From contig URCR01000014.1 in assembly GCA_900546325.1 (NCBI GenBank), positions 1-60,787 on the forward strand: a stretch of DNA of 60,787 bases, written 5' to 3'. Origin of the DNA: an uncultured Lachnospiraceae bacterium. GTDB lineage: Bacteria; Bacillota; Clostridia; Lachnospirales; Lachnospiraceae. A program made the position numbers and the translations under genes. This document shows positions 9,372 to 18,843 of this stretch, piece after piece (the first letter of the stretch is position 1; each line of letters begins with the position of its first letter). Below the pieces are notes generated by a model. That model saw only the letters and a program-made list of their open reading frames with translations. It made no database searches and had not been told where the DNA came from.

Positions 9372-10484
9372 ATGGCAAGTTTATCATTAAAACACATTAA
9401 CAAAACATATCCAAATGGTTTTGAAGCTGTAAAAGACTTCAACCTTGAGATTGAAGATAAAGAATTTATCATCTTTGTAGGTCCTTCAGGATGTGGTAAA
9501 TCTACAACACTTCGTATGATCGCAGGTCTGGAAGAGATTACATCCGGTGAATTAAAAATCGGAGACAAAGTAGTAAACGATGTAGAACCAAAAGACAGAG
9601 ATATCGCGATGGTATTCCAGAACTACGCTCTGTACCCACATATGACAGTATACGATAACATGGCATTCGGTCTGAAATTAAGAAAAGTACCGAAAGATGA
9701 GATCGACAGAATGGTAAAAGAAGCTGCTAAGATCCTTGACCTTGAGAGCTTATTAGACCGTAAACCGAAGGCTTTATCCGGTGGACAGAGACAGCGTGTT
9801 GCCATGGGTCGTGCCATCGTTCGTAATCCAAAGGTATTCCTTATGGATGAGCCTTTATCAAACCTTGATGCAAAATTAAGAGGACAGATGCGTATCGAGA
9901 TCTCCAAATTACACCAGAGATTAGGTACAACAATCATCTACGTTACTCATGACCAGACAGAGGCTATGACACTTGGTACAAGAATCGTAGTTATGAGTGC
10001 CGGTATCGTTCAGCAGGTAGATACACCACAGGTATTATATGATACACCATGTAACTTATTCGTTGCCGGATTCATCGGATCACCACAGATGAACTTCTTA
10101 GATGCAACATGTAAAGTAACCGGAAATAAAGTAGCTCTTGAAGTTGGCGGAGCAGCGATTGAGCTTCCACCTGCAAAAGCGAAAAAATTAATCGACGGCG
10201 GATACAACGGAAAGACAGTTGTACTTGGTATTCGTCCGGAAGATGTTCATGATGAACCAATGTTCATTGCATCTTCTCCAAACACAGTAATCGAATCTAA
10301 GATCCGTGTATACGAAATGTTAGGTGCTGAAGTTTACTTATACTTCGATTACGCAGGATCAAGCATGACAGCAAGAGTTGACCCAAGAACAACAGCAAGA
10401 ACAGGAGATACTGTAAAATTTGCTTTCGATGCAGAAAAGATCCATGTATTTGATAAAGAGACAGAGCGCACAATCACAAACTAA
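9372..10484 (+). CDS. msmK: Stand-alone sugar ABC transporter ATPase, MsmK/UgpC family
   Basis: This 370-residue ATPase powers carbohydrate importers of the CUT1 class. Walker A is GPSGCGKST, the Q-loop segment is MVFQNYALYPHM, the ABC signature is LSGGQRQRVAMGRA, Walker B is VFLMDEPLSNLDA, and the H-loop is VTHDQTEA. A C-terminal TOBE/OB domain runs from about residue 240. AGGAGG just upstream gives a strong start. It stands alone between a promoter region and a terminator, and its codons are those of a highly expressed gene. In streptococci such orphan MsmK proteins serve several sugar importers, and the same role is inferred here. A paralogue lies at 17535. Confidence 0.93.
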   Translation: MASLSLKHINKTYPNGFEAVKDFNLEIEDKEFIIFVGPSGCGKSTTLRMIAGLEEITSGELKIGDKVVNDVEPKDRDIAMVFQNYALYPHMTVYDNMAFGLKLRKVPKDEIDRMVKEAAKILDLESLLDRKPKALSGGQRQRVAMGRAIVRNPKVFLMDEPLSNLDAKLRGQMRIEISKLHQRLGTTIIYVTHDQTEAMTLGTRIVVMSAGIVQQVDTPQVLYDTPCNLFVAGFIGSPQMNFLDATCKVTGNKVALEVGGAAIELPPAKAKKLIDGGYNGKTVVLGIRPEDVHDEPMFIASSPNTVIESKIRVYEMLGAEVYLYFDYAGSSMTARVDPRTTARTGDTVKFAFDAEKIHVFDKETERTITN

Positions 10485-10545
10485 TGTGTAGTATCTTTGC
10501 TTTTGAAAAATAGCGCAGAACATTAGAAAATATTGAATTTCACAG

Positions 10546-10590
10546 AGCTGCCGCAGTATAGAGATGATCTATATTGCAGCAGCTTTTTTT
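10546..10590 (+). terminator. Intrinsic terminator after msmK
   Basis: AGCTGCCGCAGTATAG (10546-10561) pairs with CTATATTGCAGCAGCT (10569-10584). A T run follows to 10590. Confidence 0.9.
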
Positions 10591-10663
10591 CGTATGTGGG
10601 AAATTTCGTCAAAATCCTGCCTATGAAACACATACTTTTTACAGAGATTTAAAAAATATTTTT

Positions 10664-10691
10664 TTGATAAAATGGAAATATCCGCTATAAT
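10664..10691 (+). promoter_or_regulatory. Promoter for the MATE gene
   Basis: TTGATA (10664-10669) and TATAAT (10686-10691) are separated by 16 bp. The predicted transcript would start near 10698. Confidence 0.65.
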
Positions 10692-10745
10692 AAAGAAGTT
10701 GTGGAAGCAATGAATTTATATGGAAAAGATAAGGAATCAAAGAAA

Positions 10746-12038
10746 ATGAATCGCAGATATTTATTAAAACGAATTGCAAAAGATTGTATTCCGACAATAT
10801 TTTCCCTTCTGATGTCCGGTCTTTATGCGGTCATGGATGGTCTGTTTGTCGGGAGGGCTGTCGGTGATGCAGGGCTGGCGGCAATCAATATTGCATGGCC
10901 GATCGCCGCGGTTATCACAGCGGTGGGAATCGGGATCGGCAGCGGGGGAAGTGTGCTGTATTCGAATTGTAAGGGAAAGGGAGAAGAGGAAAGAGGGGAA
11001 CAGGTATATCATCAGACGATCACCTTGCTGGCGGCAGCAGGCCTGTTTCTTCTGATCGTGCTCGGTGTCACATATCCGTTTATTTTGAGAGGAATGGGTG
11101 CAAGGGGCGATGTCTATCAGAAAGCGGCGGAGTATATTCAGATCATTATTTTCGGTTCCGCGTTTCAGATCCTGGGAACCGGCTTTGTGCCGATGCTGCG
11201 GAACCGGAATCTTGCATTTCAGGCAATGATTAGCATGGCAGCCGGGATGGGAGTCAACGGAGTGCTGAATTATATTTTGTTATTTATTGTCAAAATAGGA
11301 ATCCGAGGGGCGGCAGTGGGAACAATCGCTGCACAGTTTGTCGTATTAATGATCAGTTCTTATTTCATTTATGGAAAGCAGAAGGTGCGGTTAAAAATCG
11401 TCTGGAAAAATGAAATGATCGCAGAAATTTTTAAAATAGGAATCTCTGCATTTGGTCTCTCGCTCGCACCGTCGGTCGTGCTGCTCTTTACGAACCTGCA
11501 ATGTCTGAAATATGGGGGAGATGCAGCGGTAGCGTGCTATGCTGTGATTTCTTATATTGTTTTCCCGGTGCAGTCTATGTTGATGGGGATTGGAGATGGA
11601 ACACAGCCGCTGATGAGTTTTTACAGTGGTGCAGGAAGACGGGAAGAACTGGGATTTGTGAAGAAAGTTGCATCCATCGCAGTTGTGGTGCTGGGTGTGA
11701 TTTTCTTTGGAACGGTACTTCTTGTATCGAATAAAATCCCGGGTATTTTTGGAATGCAGGGAGAATCCAGCGTTTATTTTGGAACCGGGATGGCAGTCAG
11801 CGCGGTCTCATTTTTGTTTACCGGACTTGCCAAGTTCCATATCTCTTATATGAATGCAACGCTTCAGGTAAAGAAAGCGATGCAGCTCATTTACGGTGAG
11901 ACAATTTTTGTGGCACCACTGCTGATTTTTCTATTACCATGTTTCTTTGGAATCAATGGTATCTGGTTATCACTTCCGGGAACACAGATCATAATGCTCT
12001 TGTTATTTAATGTGTTCTTTACAAAAACAGGAAAGTAA
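10746..12038 (+). CDS. MATE family multidrug efflux transporter
   Basis: This cation-driven antiporter of the MATE family exports organic compounds across the membrane. About twelve hydrophobic segments are visible, arranged as two related halves. The family signature GLYAVMDGLFVGRAVGDAGLAAINIAWP is in the first membrane pair. The ATG at 10746 has AAGGA ten bases upstream and leaves a normal leader after the promoter. GTG 10701 and ATG 10710 are in frame but almost at the predicted transcription start. The substrate is not deducible. Confidence 0.85.
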   Translation: MNRRYLLKRIAKDCIPTIFSLLMSGLYAVMDGLFVGRAVGDAGLAAINIAWPIAAVITAVGIGIGSGGSVLYSNCKGKGEEERGEQVYHQTITLLAAAGLFLLIVLGVTYPFILRGMGARGDVYQKAAEYIQIIIFGSAFQILGTGFVPMLRNRNLAFQAMISMAAGMGVNGVLNYILLFIVKIGIRGAAVGTIAAQFVVLMISSYFIYGKQKVRLKIVWKNEMIAEIFKIGISAFGLSLAPSVVLLFTNLQCLKYGGDAAVACYAVISYIVFPVQSMLMGIGDGTQPLMSFYSGAGRREELGFVKKVASIAVVVLGVIFFGTVLLVSNKIPGIFGMQGESSVYFGTGMAVSAVSFLFTGLAKFHISYMNATLQVKKAMQLIYGETIFVAPLLIFLLPCFFGINGIWLSLPGTQIIMLLLFNVFFTKTGK

Positions 12039-12083
12039 ATTTTATAAATGTTTTGTATAATGCGTTTCGGAAAGGAGAAAGTT

Positions 12084-12974
12084 ATGAACCGAAAGAACAT
12101 TATGCAAAGTCTGAAGCAGACGGGAGGGGTCTGGATATTTGTCATACCGGCCCTGATCCCGCTGATCGTTTTCTGGATTTATCCAATATTCAGGTCTTTA
12201 TTTATCAGCTTTACAGATTGGGATTATATGAGTCCCACATACAATTTTGTATTTTTAGACAATTTTAAATCGTTGTTTACAGATGAACGGTTCTATGAGG
12301 CGCTTTGGAATACAATCGTATTTAGTGTGGGAACGATTGTTCCGACCATTATCGGAGGATTGCTGCTTGCACTTCTGCTCGAGAAGAATTTCAGGGGGAG
12401 TGGAATTTATAAGTTCATTTTGTTTTCTCCGTGGGTGACGCCGACAGTTGCAGTTTCCATTGTGTGGACATGGATTTTTGAACCGCAGGTAGGGATGGCA
12501 AATACCGTCTTAGAATTTTTTCACCTGCCGGGGCTGCAGTGGATCCAGAGTTCGGATACAGCGATGTTATCCGTGATCCTTGTGACCGTATGGAAAAGTC
12601 TCGGATATGCCATGATCTTTTATTTATCTGCACTGGAGAAAGTGCCAAAGGATTTGTATGAGGCATGTGGACTGGATGGTGCAAAGAAATGGCAGAGATT
12701 CCGTGATATTACGATTCCCTGCATTTCACCGACAACATTTTTTCTCATGATCATTACGATGGTCAATTCTCTGCAGGCATATGATCAGATTCAGATTCTC
12801 ACGCAGGGAGGACCGTCAGGAAGTACAAGGACGTTGCTGTATATGTACTATCAGCTCGGATTTGAGGAGTTTAACATGGGAGAGGCAACTGCAGTTGCGA
12901 TGGTGATCATTCTGATCACAGTGCTGCTTTCGTGTGTACAATTTACGGCATCGAAAAAATGGGTACATTATTAG
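12084..12974 (+). CDS. Sugar-type ABC transporter permease, UgpA/MsmF family
   Basis: This is the first of two CUT1-type membrane subunits. It has 296 residues and six predicted membrane helices. The cytoplasmic coupling (EAA) loop reads EACGLDGAKKWQRFRDITIP. AAAGGAG ten bases upstream fixes the ATG at 12084 rather than an in-frame ATG at 12048. It opens a compact operon with 12995-18644. The partner ATPase is encoded at the operon's end. It transports a sugar, polyol or glycerophosphodiester; see the operon finding. Confidence 0.9.
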   Translation: MNRKNIMQSLKQTGGVWIFVIPALIPLIVFWIYPIFRSLFISFTDWDYMSPTYNFVFLDNFKSLFTDERFYEALWNTIVFSVGTIVPTIIGGLLLALLLEKNFRGSGIYKFILFSPWVTPTVAVSIVWTWIFEPQVGMANTVLEFFHLPGLQWIQSSDTAMLSVILVTVWKSLGYAMIFYLSALEKVPKDLYEACGLDGAKKWQRFRDITIPCISPTTFFLMIITMVNSLQAYDQIQILTQGGPSGSTRTLLYMYYQLGFEEFNMGEATAVAMVIILITVLLSCVQFTASKKWVHY

Positions 12975-12994
12975 AAAACAGAGAGAGGACTATC

Positions 12995-13912
12995 ATGGAA
13001 GGACAGAAAGTATTAAAGGGACATCAGATCCGTCAAAGTGTCCAAAGACAGAGCACAGCTGCATTCCGGCAGGAAAGGAAAGTCAGAAGCAGCCTACTGT
13101 ATCTGTTGAAAATGGCCGCGCTGCTGCTGGCAAGTCTTGTGACTGCATTTCCTTTTTTTTGGATGATCATCAGTGCATTGAAGACAAAGGCGGAAATTAT
13201 GGATGTCAGTGTATTTTTTCCGGAGTCAGCACAGTGGCAGAATTTTTCGGAGGTCTTATTTGAATCTCCGATGCTGAGGTATATTGCCAACAGTTTATTT
13301 GTTTCCGTGTGTACGGTTGCAATCCAGGTTATCACAGGGGCGATGATTGCGTATGCAATCGTCTTCATGAGATTTAGGGGCAGAAAAATATTATTTGCCG
13401 TGATCATGGCAACGTACATGCTTCCGACAGCGGCAACCTATATTCCGAGTTACATTATTTTATCGAACTGGAATTTACTGAACACTTACACAGGATTGAT
13501 CATATCAAATGCGGTCAGCATTTTTGGAATTTTTCTTTTGCGCCAGGCATTTATGCAGGTTCCGGCGGGGCTGGTGGAAGCGGCCAAAATAGATGGGGCA
13601 AATGCGTGGAAGATTTTGTGGAAAATTGTGACACCAATGACAAAGTCGTCATTTATCACATTCGGGCTGATGAGCTTTATCAGCAGTTACAATAATTATA
13701 TGTGGCCTTCCCTGATCACAGATTCCCCGGAGATGAGCCTTGTCTCGCAGGGACTTCGGAGATACTTTATTGAAGGCGGGGCTTATGGAACAGAATGGCC
13801 GAAAGTAATGGCAGGAAGTACAATCATTGTCGTACCGTTATTGATTTTATTTATGTTTACACAGAAATGGTTTATCAACGGAATCGGCGGAGACACCGGA
13901 ATGAAAGGATAG
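12995..13912 (+). CDS. Sugar-type ABC transporter permease, UgpE/MsmG family
   Basis: This second CUT1-type permease subunit has 305 residues from the ATG at 12995, which has AGAGAGGA upstream. An upstream in-frame start near 12932 would overlap the first permease and lacks a ribosome binding site. It has six predicted membrane helices and a long basic N-terminal stretch. The EAA loop is EAAKIDGANAWKILWKIVTP. It pairs with the permease at 12084 to form the channel. Confidence 0.9.
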   Translation: MEGQKVLKGHQIRQSVQRQSTAAFRQERKVRSSLLYLLKMAALLLASLVTAFPFFWMIISALKTKAEIMDVSVFFPESAQWQNFSEVLFESPMLRYIANSLFVSVCTVAIQVITGAMIAYAIVFMRFRGRKILFAVIMATYMLPTAATYIPSYIILSNWNLLNTYTGLIISNAVSIFGIFLLRQAFMQVPAGLVEAAKIDGANAWKILWKIVTPMTKSSFITFGLMSFISSYNNYMWPSLITDSPEMSLVSQGLRRYFIEGGAYGTEWPKVMAGSTIIVVPLLILFMFTQKWFINGIGGDTGMKG

Positions 13913-13922
13913 GAAAAATCGT

Positions 13923-15224
13923 ATGAAATTAAAAAAAATTACAGCAATCGGGTTAATTTGTGCAATCACAGTATCTGCATTTGCAGGGTGCGGAGGCGCG
14001 AAGAAGGAAGAGACAGCAAAGACAGCGGATGGAAAAATCAAAATTGATTTCTGGTATTCCGGAGGGAAAACAGCTGTCGGTGTGCTCGGAGATATGGTGG
14101 AAGAATTTAACTCTTCCCAGGACAAATATGAGATCAACAGTGTGACACAGGCAGACTATGACGAGACCTATGAAAAACTGCAGGCGGGGATTGCAGGGAA
14201 AAAAGCTCCGGATATCGCACTTCTTGATGTAGATAAGGCGAGGAATCTTTCCAGAAAAGACTTATTGGCAGATATTCAGCCGTTTGTAGACAACGATGAG
14301 GAGTTTGAAAAAGAAGACTATATTGAAGTATTTTACAATCAGGGAATTGATGATGGAAAATTGTTTGCATTCCCTGCATATGGCACAACGCAGGTAATGT
14401 ACTATAACAAAGCAGCTTTTGAAGAGGCAGGCATTCAAGCAGAGGACATCAAGACATGGCAGGATCTGGAGGCAGCGGCAGAGAAACTGTCCAAAGGGGA
14501 AGAGTTCTATGGATGGGAGCCGATGTGGGGATCAGGAAACCTGATCGATGCAGCGCTGAGCAACGGTGCAAAAATCTTCAGCGAGGACGGAAAAGAAGTG
14601 CTGATCAATTCCGAAGAGTGGGTAGAAGTATGGGAAAGCTTCCGCAAATGGATCCATGAAGACAAAACGATGAGAATCCACTCAGGCGGACAGGGCTGGG
14701 AATACTGGTATAAAACAATCGATGATGTTCTTCAGAATAAAGCAGGAGGTTATACAGGATCTTCAGGTGACCAGGCTGACCTTGATTTTGACATCGTGGC
14801 AGCGATGGAGCAGCCGGGATGGGGAGAGAATCCGGCAGCACCGGTTGCAGGGGCATTACAGCTTGTCATGCTGGAAAGCTCCTCAGAGGAAGAAAAACAA
14901 GGAGTCTATGAATTTATGAAATTCTTTACGACACCGGAGAATCAGGCAAAATGGTCTATGGGAACAGGTTATGTCGCAGTCCGCAATTCTACTCAGGAGG
15001 TAGAAGCTTTCAAAGCATATACGAATGAACATCCACAGGCGCTTGTGCCTCTTCAGCAGGCGGCACATGCCTCTATTTTACCGGAGGATCCAACCGGAGG
15101 AAAGGTGATGGACGCACTGAGTATTGCGGCGGATAAAGTGGAAATCGAAGGAATTTCAGCCAAAGAGGCATTGGATGAGGCACAAAAAACAGCACAGAAA
15201 GCATTAGATAGTGTCAATAAATAG
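13923..15224 (+). CDS. Extracellular solute-binding lipoprotein (SBP family 1)
   Basis: This 433-residue protein captures the substrate for the adjacent importer. The N terminus is a lipoprotein signal, MKLKKITAIG to lipobox AFAGC, with the acylated cysteine at residue 23. The mature part follows the SBP family 1 pattern: IDFWYSGG near the start, then APDIALLDVD, FAFPAYGTTQVMYYNKAAFEEAG, and a helical end with FTTPENQAKWSMGTGY. It lies 10 nt after the permease. UgpB and maltose-type binding proteins both look like this, so the ligand is open. Confidence 0.9.
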   Translation: MKLKKITAIGLICAITVSAFAGCGGAKKEETAKTADGKIKIDFWYSGGKTAVGVLGDMVEEFNSSQDKYEINSVTQADYDETYEKLQAGIAGKKAPDIALLDVDKARNLSRKDLLADIQPFVDNDEEFEKEDYIEVFYNQGIDDGKLFAFPAYGTTQVMYYNKAAFEEAGIQAEDIKTWQDLEAAAEKLSKGEEFYGWEPMWGSGNLIDAALSNGAKIFSEDGKEVLINSEEWVEVWESFRKWIHEDKTMRIHSGGQGWEYWYKTIDDVLQNKAGGYTGSSGDQADLDFDIVAAMEQPGWGENPAAPVAGALQLVMLESSSEEEKQGVYEFMKFFTTPENQAKWSMGTGYVAVRNSTQEVEAFKAYTNEHPQALVPLQQAAHASILPEDPTGGKVMDALSIAADKVEIEGISAKEALDEAQKTAQKALDSVNK

Positions 15225-15243
15225 GACAAGAGAGGAAAATAGC

Positions 15244-16752
15244 GTGAGAGAAAAAATTTCATTTGAAATCGATCAAAATACAGATGGGATTTTAGAGGCA
15301 GAGGTTCTGATTTCAGAACCTCTGGAAGTCCTTTCTATTATAGTGGATGTAAAAAAAGTGGAGATGCTTATGGGATATCTGATTTTGGAGGATGAAAAAA
15401 AGAATATCCGATTCCAGAAGCTGCTCGGATACAGCGAGAGGATAATTCAGATTGGGGCATCTTCGGAAATTACGACTATCGGCGGTGTGCCGGGAAAAAT
15501 CGGTGAGGGAAGATGGAAATTGACACTTTGTATTTTCACAGAGGAGATCAGAAAACGGTTAGGAGAACAGCGGATTCCTGTTACATTTGAGATTACCGGA
15601 GAAGAATGCAGGATCGAGGAAAAGATCGGAGAAGAATGCTGGGTTTCGGAAGAACAAAAATTTCCGCTGTACTGCGACCGGTTTGCATGGAACCGGACAT
15701 ATCAGGATGCTGCAAGGTGGTACAAAGGGGATTTTCATACGCATACCAGGTTATCAGATGGGAAAGAAACGGTTGAAAATGCAATGGAGAAGGCAAAGCA
15801 GATGCAGATGGATTTTTATGTGCCGACGGAGCACAATGTGATCCATACCGGCTGGAACAGTACGGAAGTGATGATTGTTCCGGGAATTGAGGTGACTGCC
15901 GGGAAAGGTCACTGTAATCTTTTTGGAATTGACCGCCTTCCGTCCAGGATCAAAGAGATCATCTGCAGACCAGCCTCCGAACAGGCGGAAAAATGGGTTG
16001 CCGAGATCTTGCAGGAAGCAGGGGAGAGGGGATGGCTTGTAAGTATCAATCATCCGTTTCTACATATATGGAAATGGGAATTTCACTCTATTCCACTGCG
16101 AATGGTTCAATTTTTAGAAATCGTAAATGATCCGACCTATGAGTATGCGAGGGAGGCAAACGACAAGGCAATCCGCTTCTTAGACTTGCTGTGGCAGGAA
16201 GGTTACCGGATCTATGGGATCGGCGGAAGTGATTCCCACAATCTGATCGAGGAGCGATATGACGGAGCTTTGGAGCCGTCTGTGGCAGGAGATCCGGGGA
16301 CTTATGTATTCAGTAAGGGCCTGACACCGACAAAAATGCTGCAAAATTTGAGAAAAGGGCACATCTATGTGAGCAGATATTGTACAATGGAGATAGGGAT
16401 CACAGCCGATGAAGAAACCTATCTTCCGGGAGAACATATTCCGGTCGGAAAAAAGGAAGCGGTACATATAAAATATCATGTGACCATTCGCGGGCTGCAG
16501 GAGCGGCCGGTTGTGTATGCAGTGGTGAACCGCGTCAGAATCGGTCTGGAGATCACAGAGACGGAGAAGGATGTCTACGAGGCAGATACAGAAATCATCT
16601 TTTCCGCAGGAGAATATGAATGGATGCGCCTGGATATCCGAAAAGAAGACGGGACATTTCTGGGATATGTCAATCCAATTTATCACGGGGCGAAAACGCC
16701 GCAGTGTAAGACCTTTGGGGAGATGCTCCAGAAAGTATCGGATATGCTTTAA
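15244..16752 (+). CDS. PHP-domain metallohydrolase, CehA/McbA-like
   Basis: This 502-residue protein contains a PHP metal-dependent phosphoesterase domain at about residues 155-375. The metal ligands are recognisable as GDFHTHTRLSDG, then PTEHNV, INHPFLH and GGSDSHN. The flanks are beta-rich. CehA/McbA and other PHP enzymes cleave phosphodiesters or related esters with divalent metals. GAGG at 15232-15235 points to the GTG at 15244; a GTG at 15211 would overlap the binding-protein gene. No signal peptide is seen, so it acts inside on an imported substrate. The substrate is unknown. Confidence 0.82.
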   Translation: MREKISFEIDQNTDGILEAEVLISEPLEVLSIIVDVKKVEMLMGYLILEDEKKNIRFQKLLGYSERIIQIGASSEITTIGGVPGKIGEGRWKLTLCIFTEEIRKRLGEQRIPVTFEITGEECRIEEKIGEECWVSEEQKFPLYCDRFAWNRTYQDAARWYKGDFHTHTRLSDGKETVENAMEKAKQMQMDFYVPTEHNVIHTGWNSTEVMIVPGIEVTAGKGHCNLFGIDRLPSRIKEIICRPASEQAEKWVAEILQEAGERGWLVSINHPFLHIWKWEFHSIPLRMVQFLEIVNDPTYEYAREANDKAIRFLDLLWQEGYRIYGIGGSDSHNLIEERYDGALEPSVAGDPGTYVFSKGLTPTKMLQNLRKGHIYVSRYCTMEIGITADEETYLPGEHIPVGKKEAVHIKYHVTIRGLQERPVVYAVVNRVRIGLEITETEKDVYEADTEIIFSAGEYEWMRLDIRKEDGTFLGYVNPIYHGAKTPQCKTFGEMLQKVSDML

Positions 16753-16782
16753 AGAGAAGAGGAAAAAAGGAAAACAAAAACA

Positions 16783-17553
16783 ATGGAAATAAAAGGGATT
16801 TTATTTGATAAAGACGGAACTTTGATAGATTTTAATTCATTTTGGATCCGGGTGGCAAAAAGTGTCGTACCGGAATTTTTGAAGGAAAATCAGATACCGG
16901 CAGATCAGAAACATATCGATCTGGTGATGGAGGCAATGGGGATTTTCGGAGACTATGTAGATCCAAACGGTGCGCTTGCTTACAAATCGAACAGGGAAAT
17001 CGCAGAAGGAGTTGCGGAGTCACTTGCAGGAAATGGAATTCAGACAGACAGCAGACAGGTGCAGGAACAACTGGTAAGATTGTTTGAAGAAAGCATATTT
17101 GAACAGAAAATACCGTTTCAGACTTTTACAGATCTCCCGGAATTATTCCGGCGGTTGAAAGCAAAAGAAATCCGGCTTGGGATTGCCACAGCAGATACGA
17201 TGGTCTCTGCAAAGCACTGTGTACAGGAATTACAGATTGAAGAATTGCTTGATTATATCGGAGCGGATGACGGGACGGTGAGACCAAAGCCTGAGCCGGA
17301 TATGTTTGAGGCATTCTGTGAGGCATATGGACTGAAGCCGGGAGAAGTCGCAGTAGTCGGAGATACCCGAAACGACATGAAGTTTGCAAGAAACTGTAAA
17401 GGAAAGGCAATCGGCGTTTTAAGCGGTGTAAGTGCAAAAGAAGATTTTGAAGATCTGGCAGATATGGTGATTCCTTCTGTGGCAGACATTTTTTCTATTT
17501 TGGAACCGGGAGAGAAGAATGAGGAGAGCGTGGAATGGCAGAAATCACTTTAA
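16783..17553 (+). CDS. HAD-superfamily phosphatase, phosphoglycolate-phosphatase-like
   Basis: This 256-residue HAD hydrolase has motif I FDKDGTLIDF (nucleophile D9, acid/base D11), a helical cap at about 25-105, motif II-like GIATADT, and motif IV VVGDTRNDMKFA. Such enzymes remove phosphate from small metabolites. It lies between the PHP gene and the operon's ATPase, and overlaps the latter by 19 nt. It probably dephosphorylates the product released by the PHP enzyme, which is an inference from context. Confidence 0.85.
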   Translation: MEIKGILFDKDGTLIDFNSFWIRVAKSVVPEFLKENQIPADQKHIDLVMEAMGIFGDYVDPNGALAYKSNREIAEGVAESLAGNGIQTDSRQVQEQLVRLFEESIFEQKIPFQTFTDLPELFRRLKAKEIRLGIATADTMVSAKHCVQELQIEELLDYIGADDGTVRPKPEPDMFEAFCEAYGLKPGEVAVVGDTRNDMKFARNCKGKAIGVLSGVSAKEDFEDLADMVIPSVADIFSILEPGEKNEESVEWQKSL

Positions 17554-18644
17554 ATCATGTGTATAAAAGATACGAAGGCGGTGTGACAGCTGTTCAGGAC
17601 TTCACATTAGAGATCGCCGATAAGGAATTTGTAATCTTTGTGGGACCTTCCGGATGCGGAAAATCAACGACACTGCGGATGATCGCGGGGTTGGAATCTA
17701 TTTCCGAGGGAGAGCTTTTGATCGATGGGGAGCGAATGAATGAGGTAGAATCCTGTGACCGCAATATTGCAATGGTCTTTCAAAGCTATGCACTGTATCC
17801 GCATATGACGGTATTTGAAAATATTGCGTACAGCATGAAATTAAAGAAAGTTCCAAAAAAAGAGATCAAAGAGCGGGTATCTGAGGTGGCAAAGATTTTG
17901 GAGATTGAAGAGATCCTGGACAGAAAGCCGGGGCAGCTCTCCGGAGGGCAGAAACAGAGAGTGGCAATGGGACGTGCGATTGTCAGGCAGCCGAAGGTCT
18001 TTCTGATGGACGAGCCGTTATCTAATCTTGATGCAAAACTCCGCACACAGATGCGGATTGAGATTATGAAACTTTATAAGGAGCTTCAGACTACTTTCAT
18101 CTATGTGACCCATGACCAGACAGAGGCGATGACACTTGGAACCCGCATTGTCGTAATGAAAGACGGGATCATCCAGCAGGCAGATACTCCGCAGAGGCTG
18201 TATGATTTTCCGGCAAACCGTTTTGTTGCGGGATTTATCGGATCCCCTCAGATGAATTTTATCTCCGGAACATGTCGGGTGAAAAAGACGGGCGTCTTTT
18301 TGGAGACGGCAGATTGTGAAGTGCGGATCACAGATGGAAGAAAAGAGCGGTTAAGAGACGGAGGATATGACGGGATGCAGGTCACGATGGGGGTAAGACC
18401 GGAGCATGTGAAGGTGTGGCTTCCAGAAGAACAAGAATCATGTGATATGGCATCGCAGGCACAAGTGAGTGTCTATGAAATGCTGGGAGCAGAGGCTTAT
18501 CTTTATTTCACTTACGAAGGACAGCAAGTGTCTGCAAGGATGAAGGCAGATACGAAGATCCGAAAAGGAGATGAGGTGTTTTGGGGATTTGACACAAAAG
18601 ATATGATCCTGTTTGACTTTGATACGGGGGAAGCGATTTATTAG
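17535..18644 (+). CDS. ugpC: Sugar-type ABC transporter ATPase, UgpC family (operon copy)
   Basis: This 369-residue ATPase closely parallels the stand-alone gene at 9372. Walker A is GPSGCGKST, the signature LSGGQKQRVAMGRA, Walker B VFLMDEPLSNLDA, and the H-loop VTHDQTEA. A C-terminal TOBE domain is present. It overlaps the HAD gene and so is translated with the operon, and it is the likely dedicated motor for the permeases at 12084 and 12995. Its codons are less optimised than those of the copy at 9372. The TOBE regions of the two paralogues differ most. Confidence 0.92.
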   Translation: MAEITLNHVYKRYEGGVTAVQDFTLEIADKEFVIFVGPSGCGKSTTLRMIAGLESISEGELLIDGERMNEVESCDRNIAMVFQSYALYPHMTVFENIAYSMKLKKVPKKEIKERVSEVAKILEIEEILDRKPGQLSGGQKQRVAMGRAIVRQPKVFLMDEPLSNLDAKLRTQMRIEIMKLYKELQTTFIYVTHDQTEAMTLGTRIVVMKDGIIQQADTPQRLYDFPANRFVAGFIGSPQMNFISGTCRVKKTGVFLETADCEVRITDGRKERLRDGGYDGMQVTMGVRPEHVKVWLPEEQESCDMASQAQVSVYEMLGAEAYLYFTYEGQQVSARMKADTKIRKGDEVFWGFDTKDMILFDFDTGEAIY

Positions 18645-18843
18645 AAGAAAACAGAGAATTCAGCCTATGTAAAAAATTGCGGTTCCTGGGGGAATATGTT
18701 GTTGGATATGACTTGAAAATGAGGTGCTTTTTGTAATCTATGAATAGAAAACCGAGCGGGAATGAGATATAATTACAGAAAAGAGAACACAAAATTTTTT
18801 AGGAAATAACAGCATAAAACTAGTAAAATATGGAGCATATAAT

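Noticed and set aside
12056..12061. TATAAT as the -10 box of the uptake operon
   Set aside because: No acceptable -35 or extended -10 was found, so it was not listed as a promoter.
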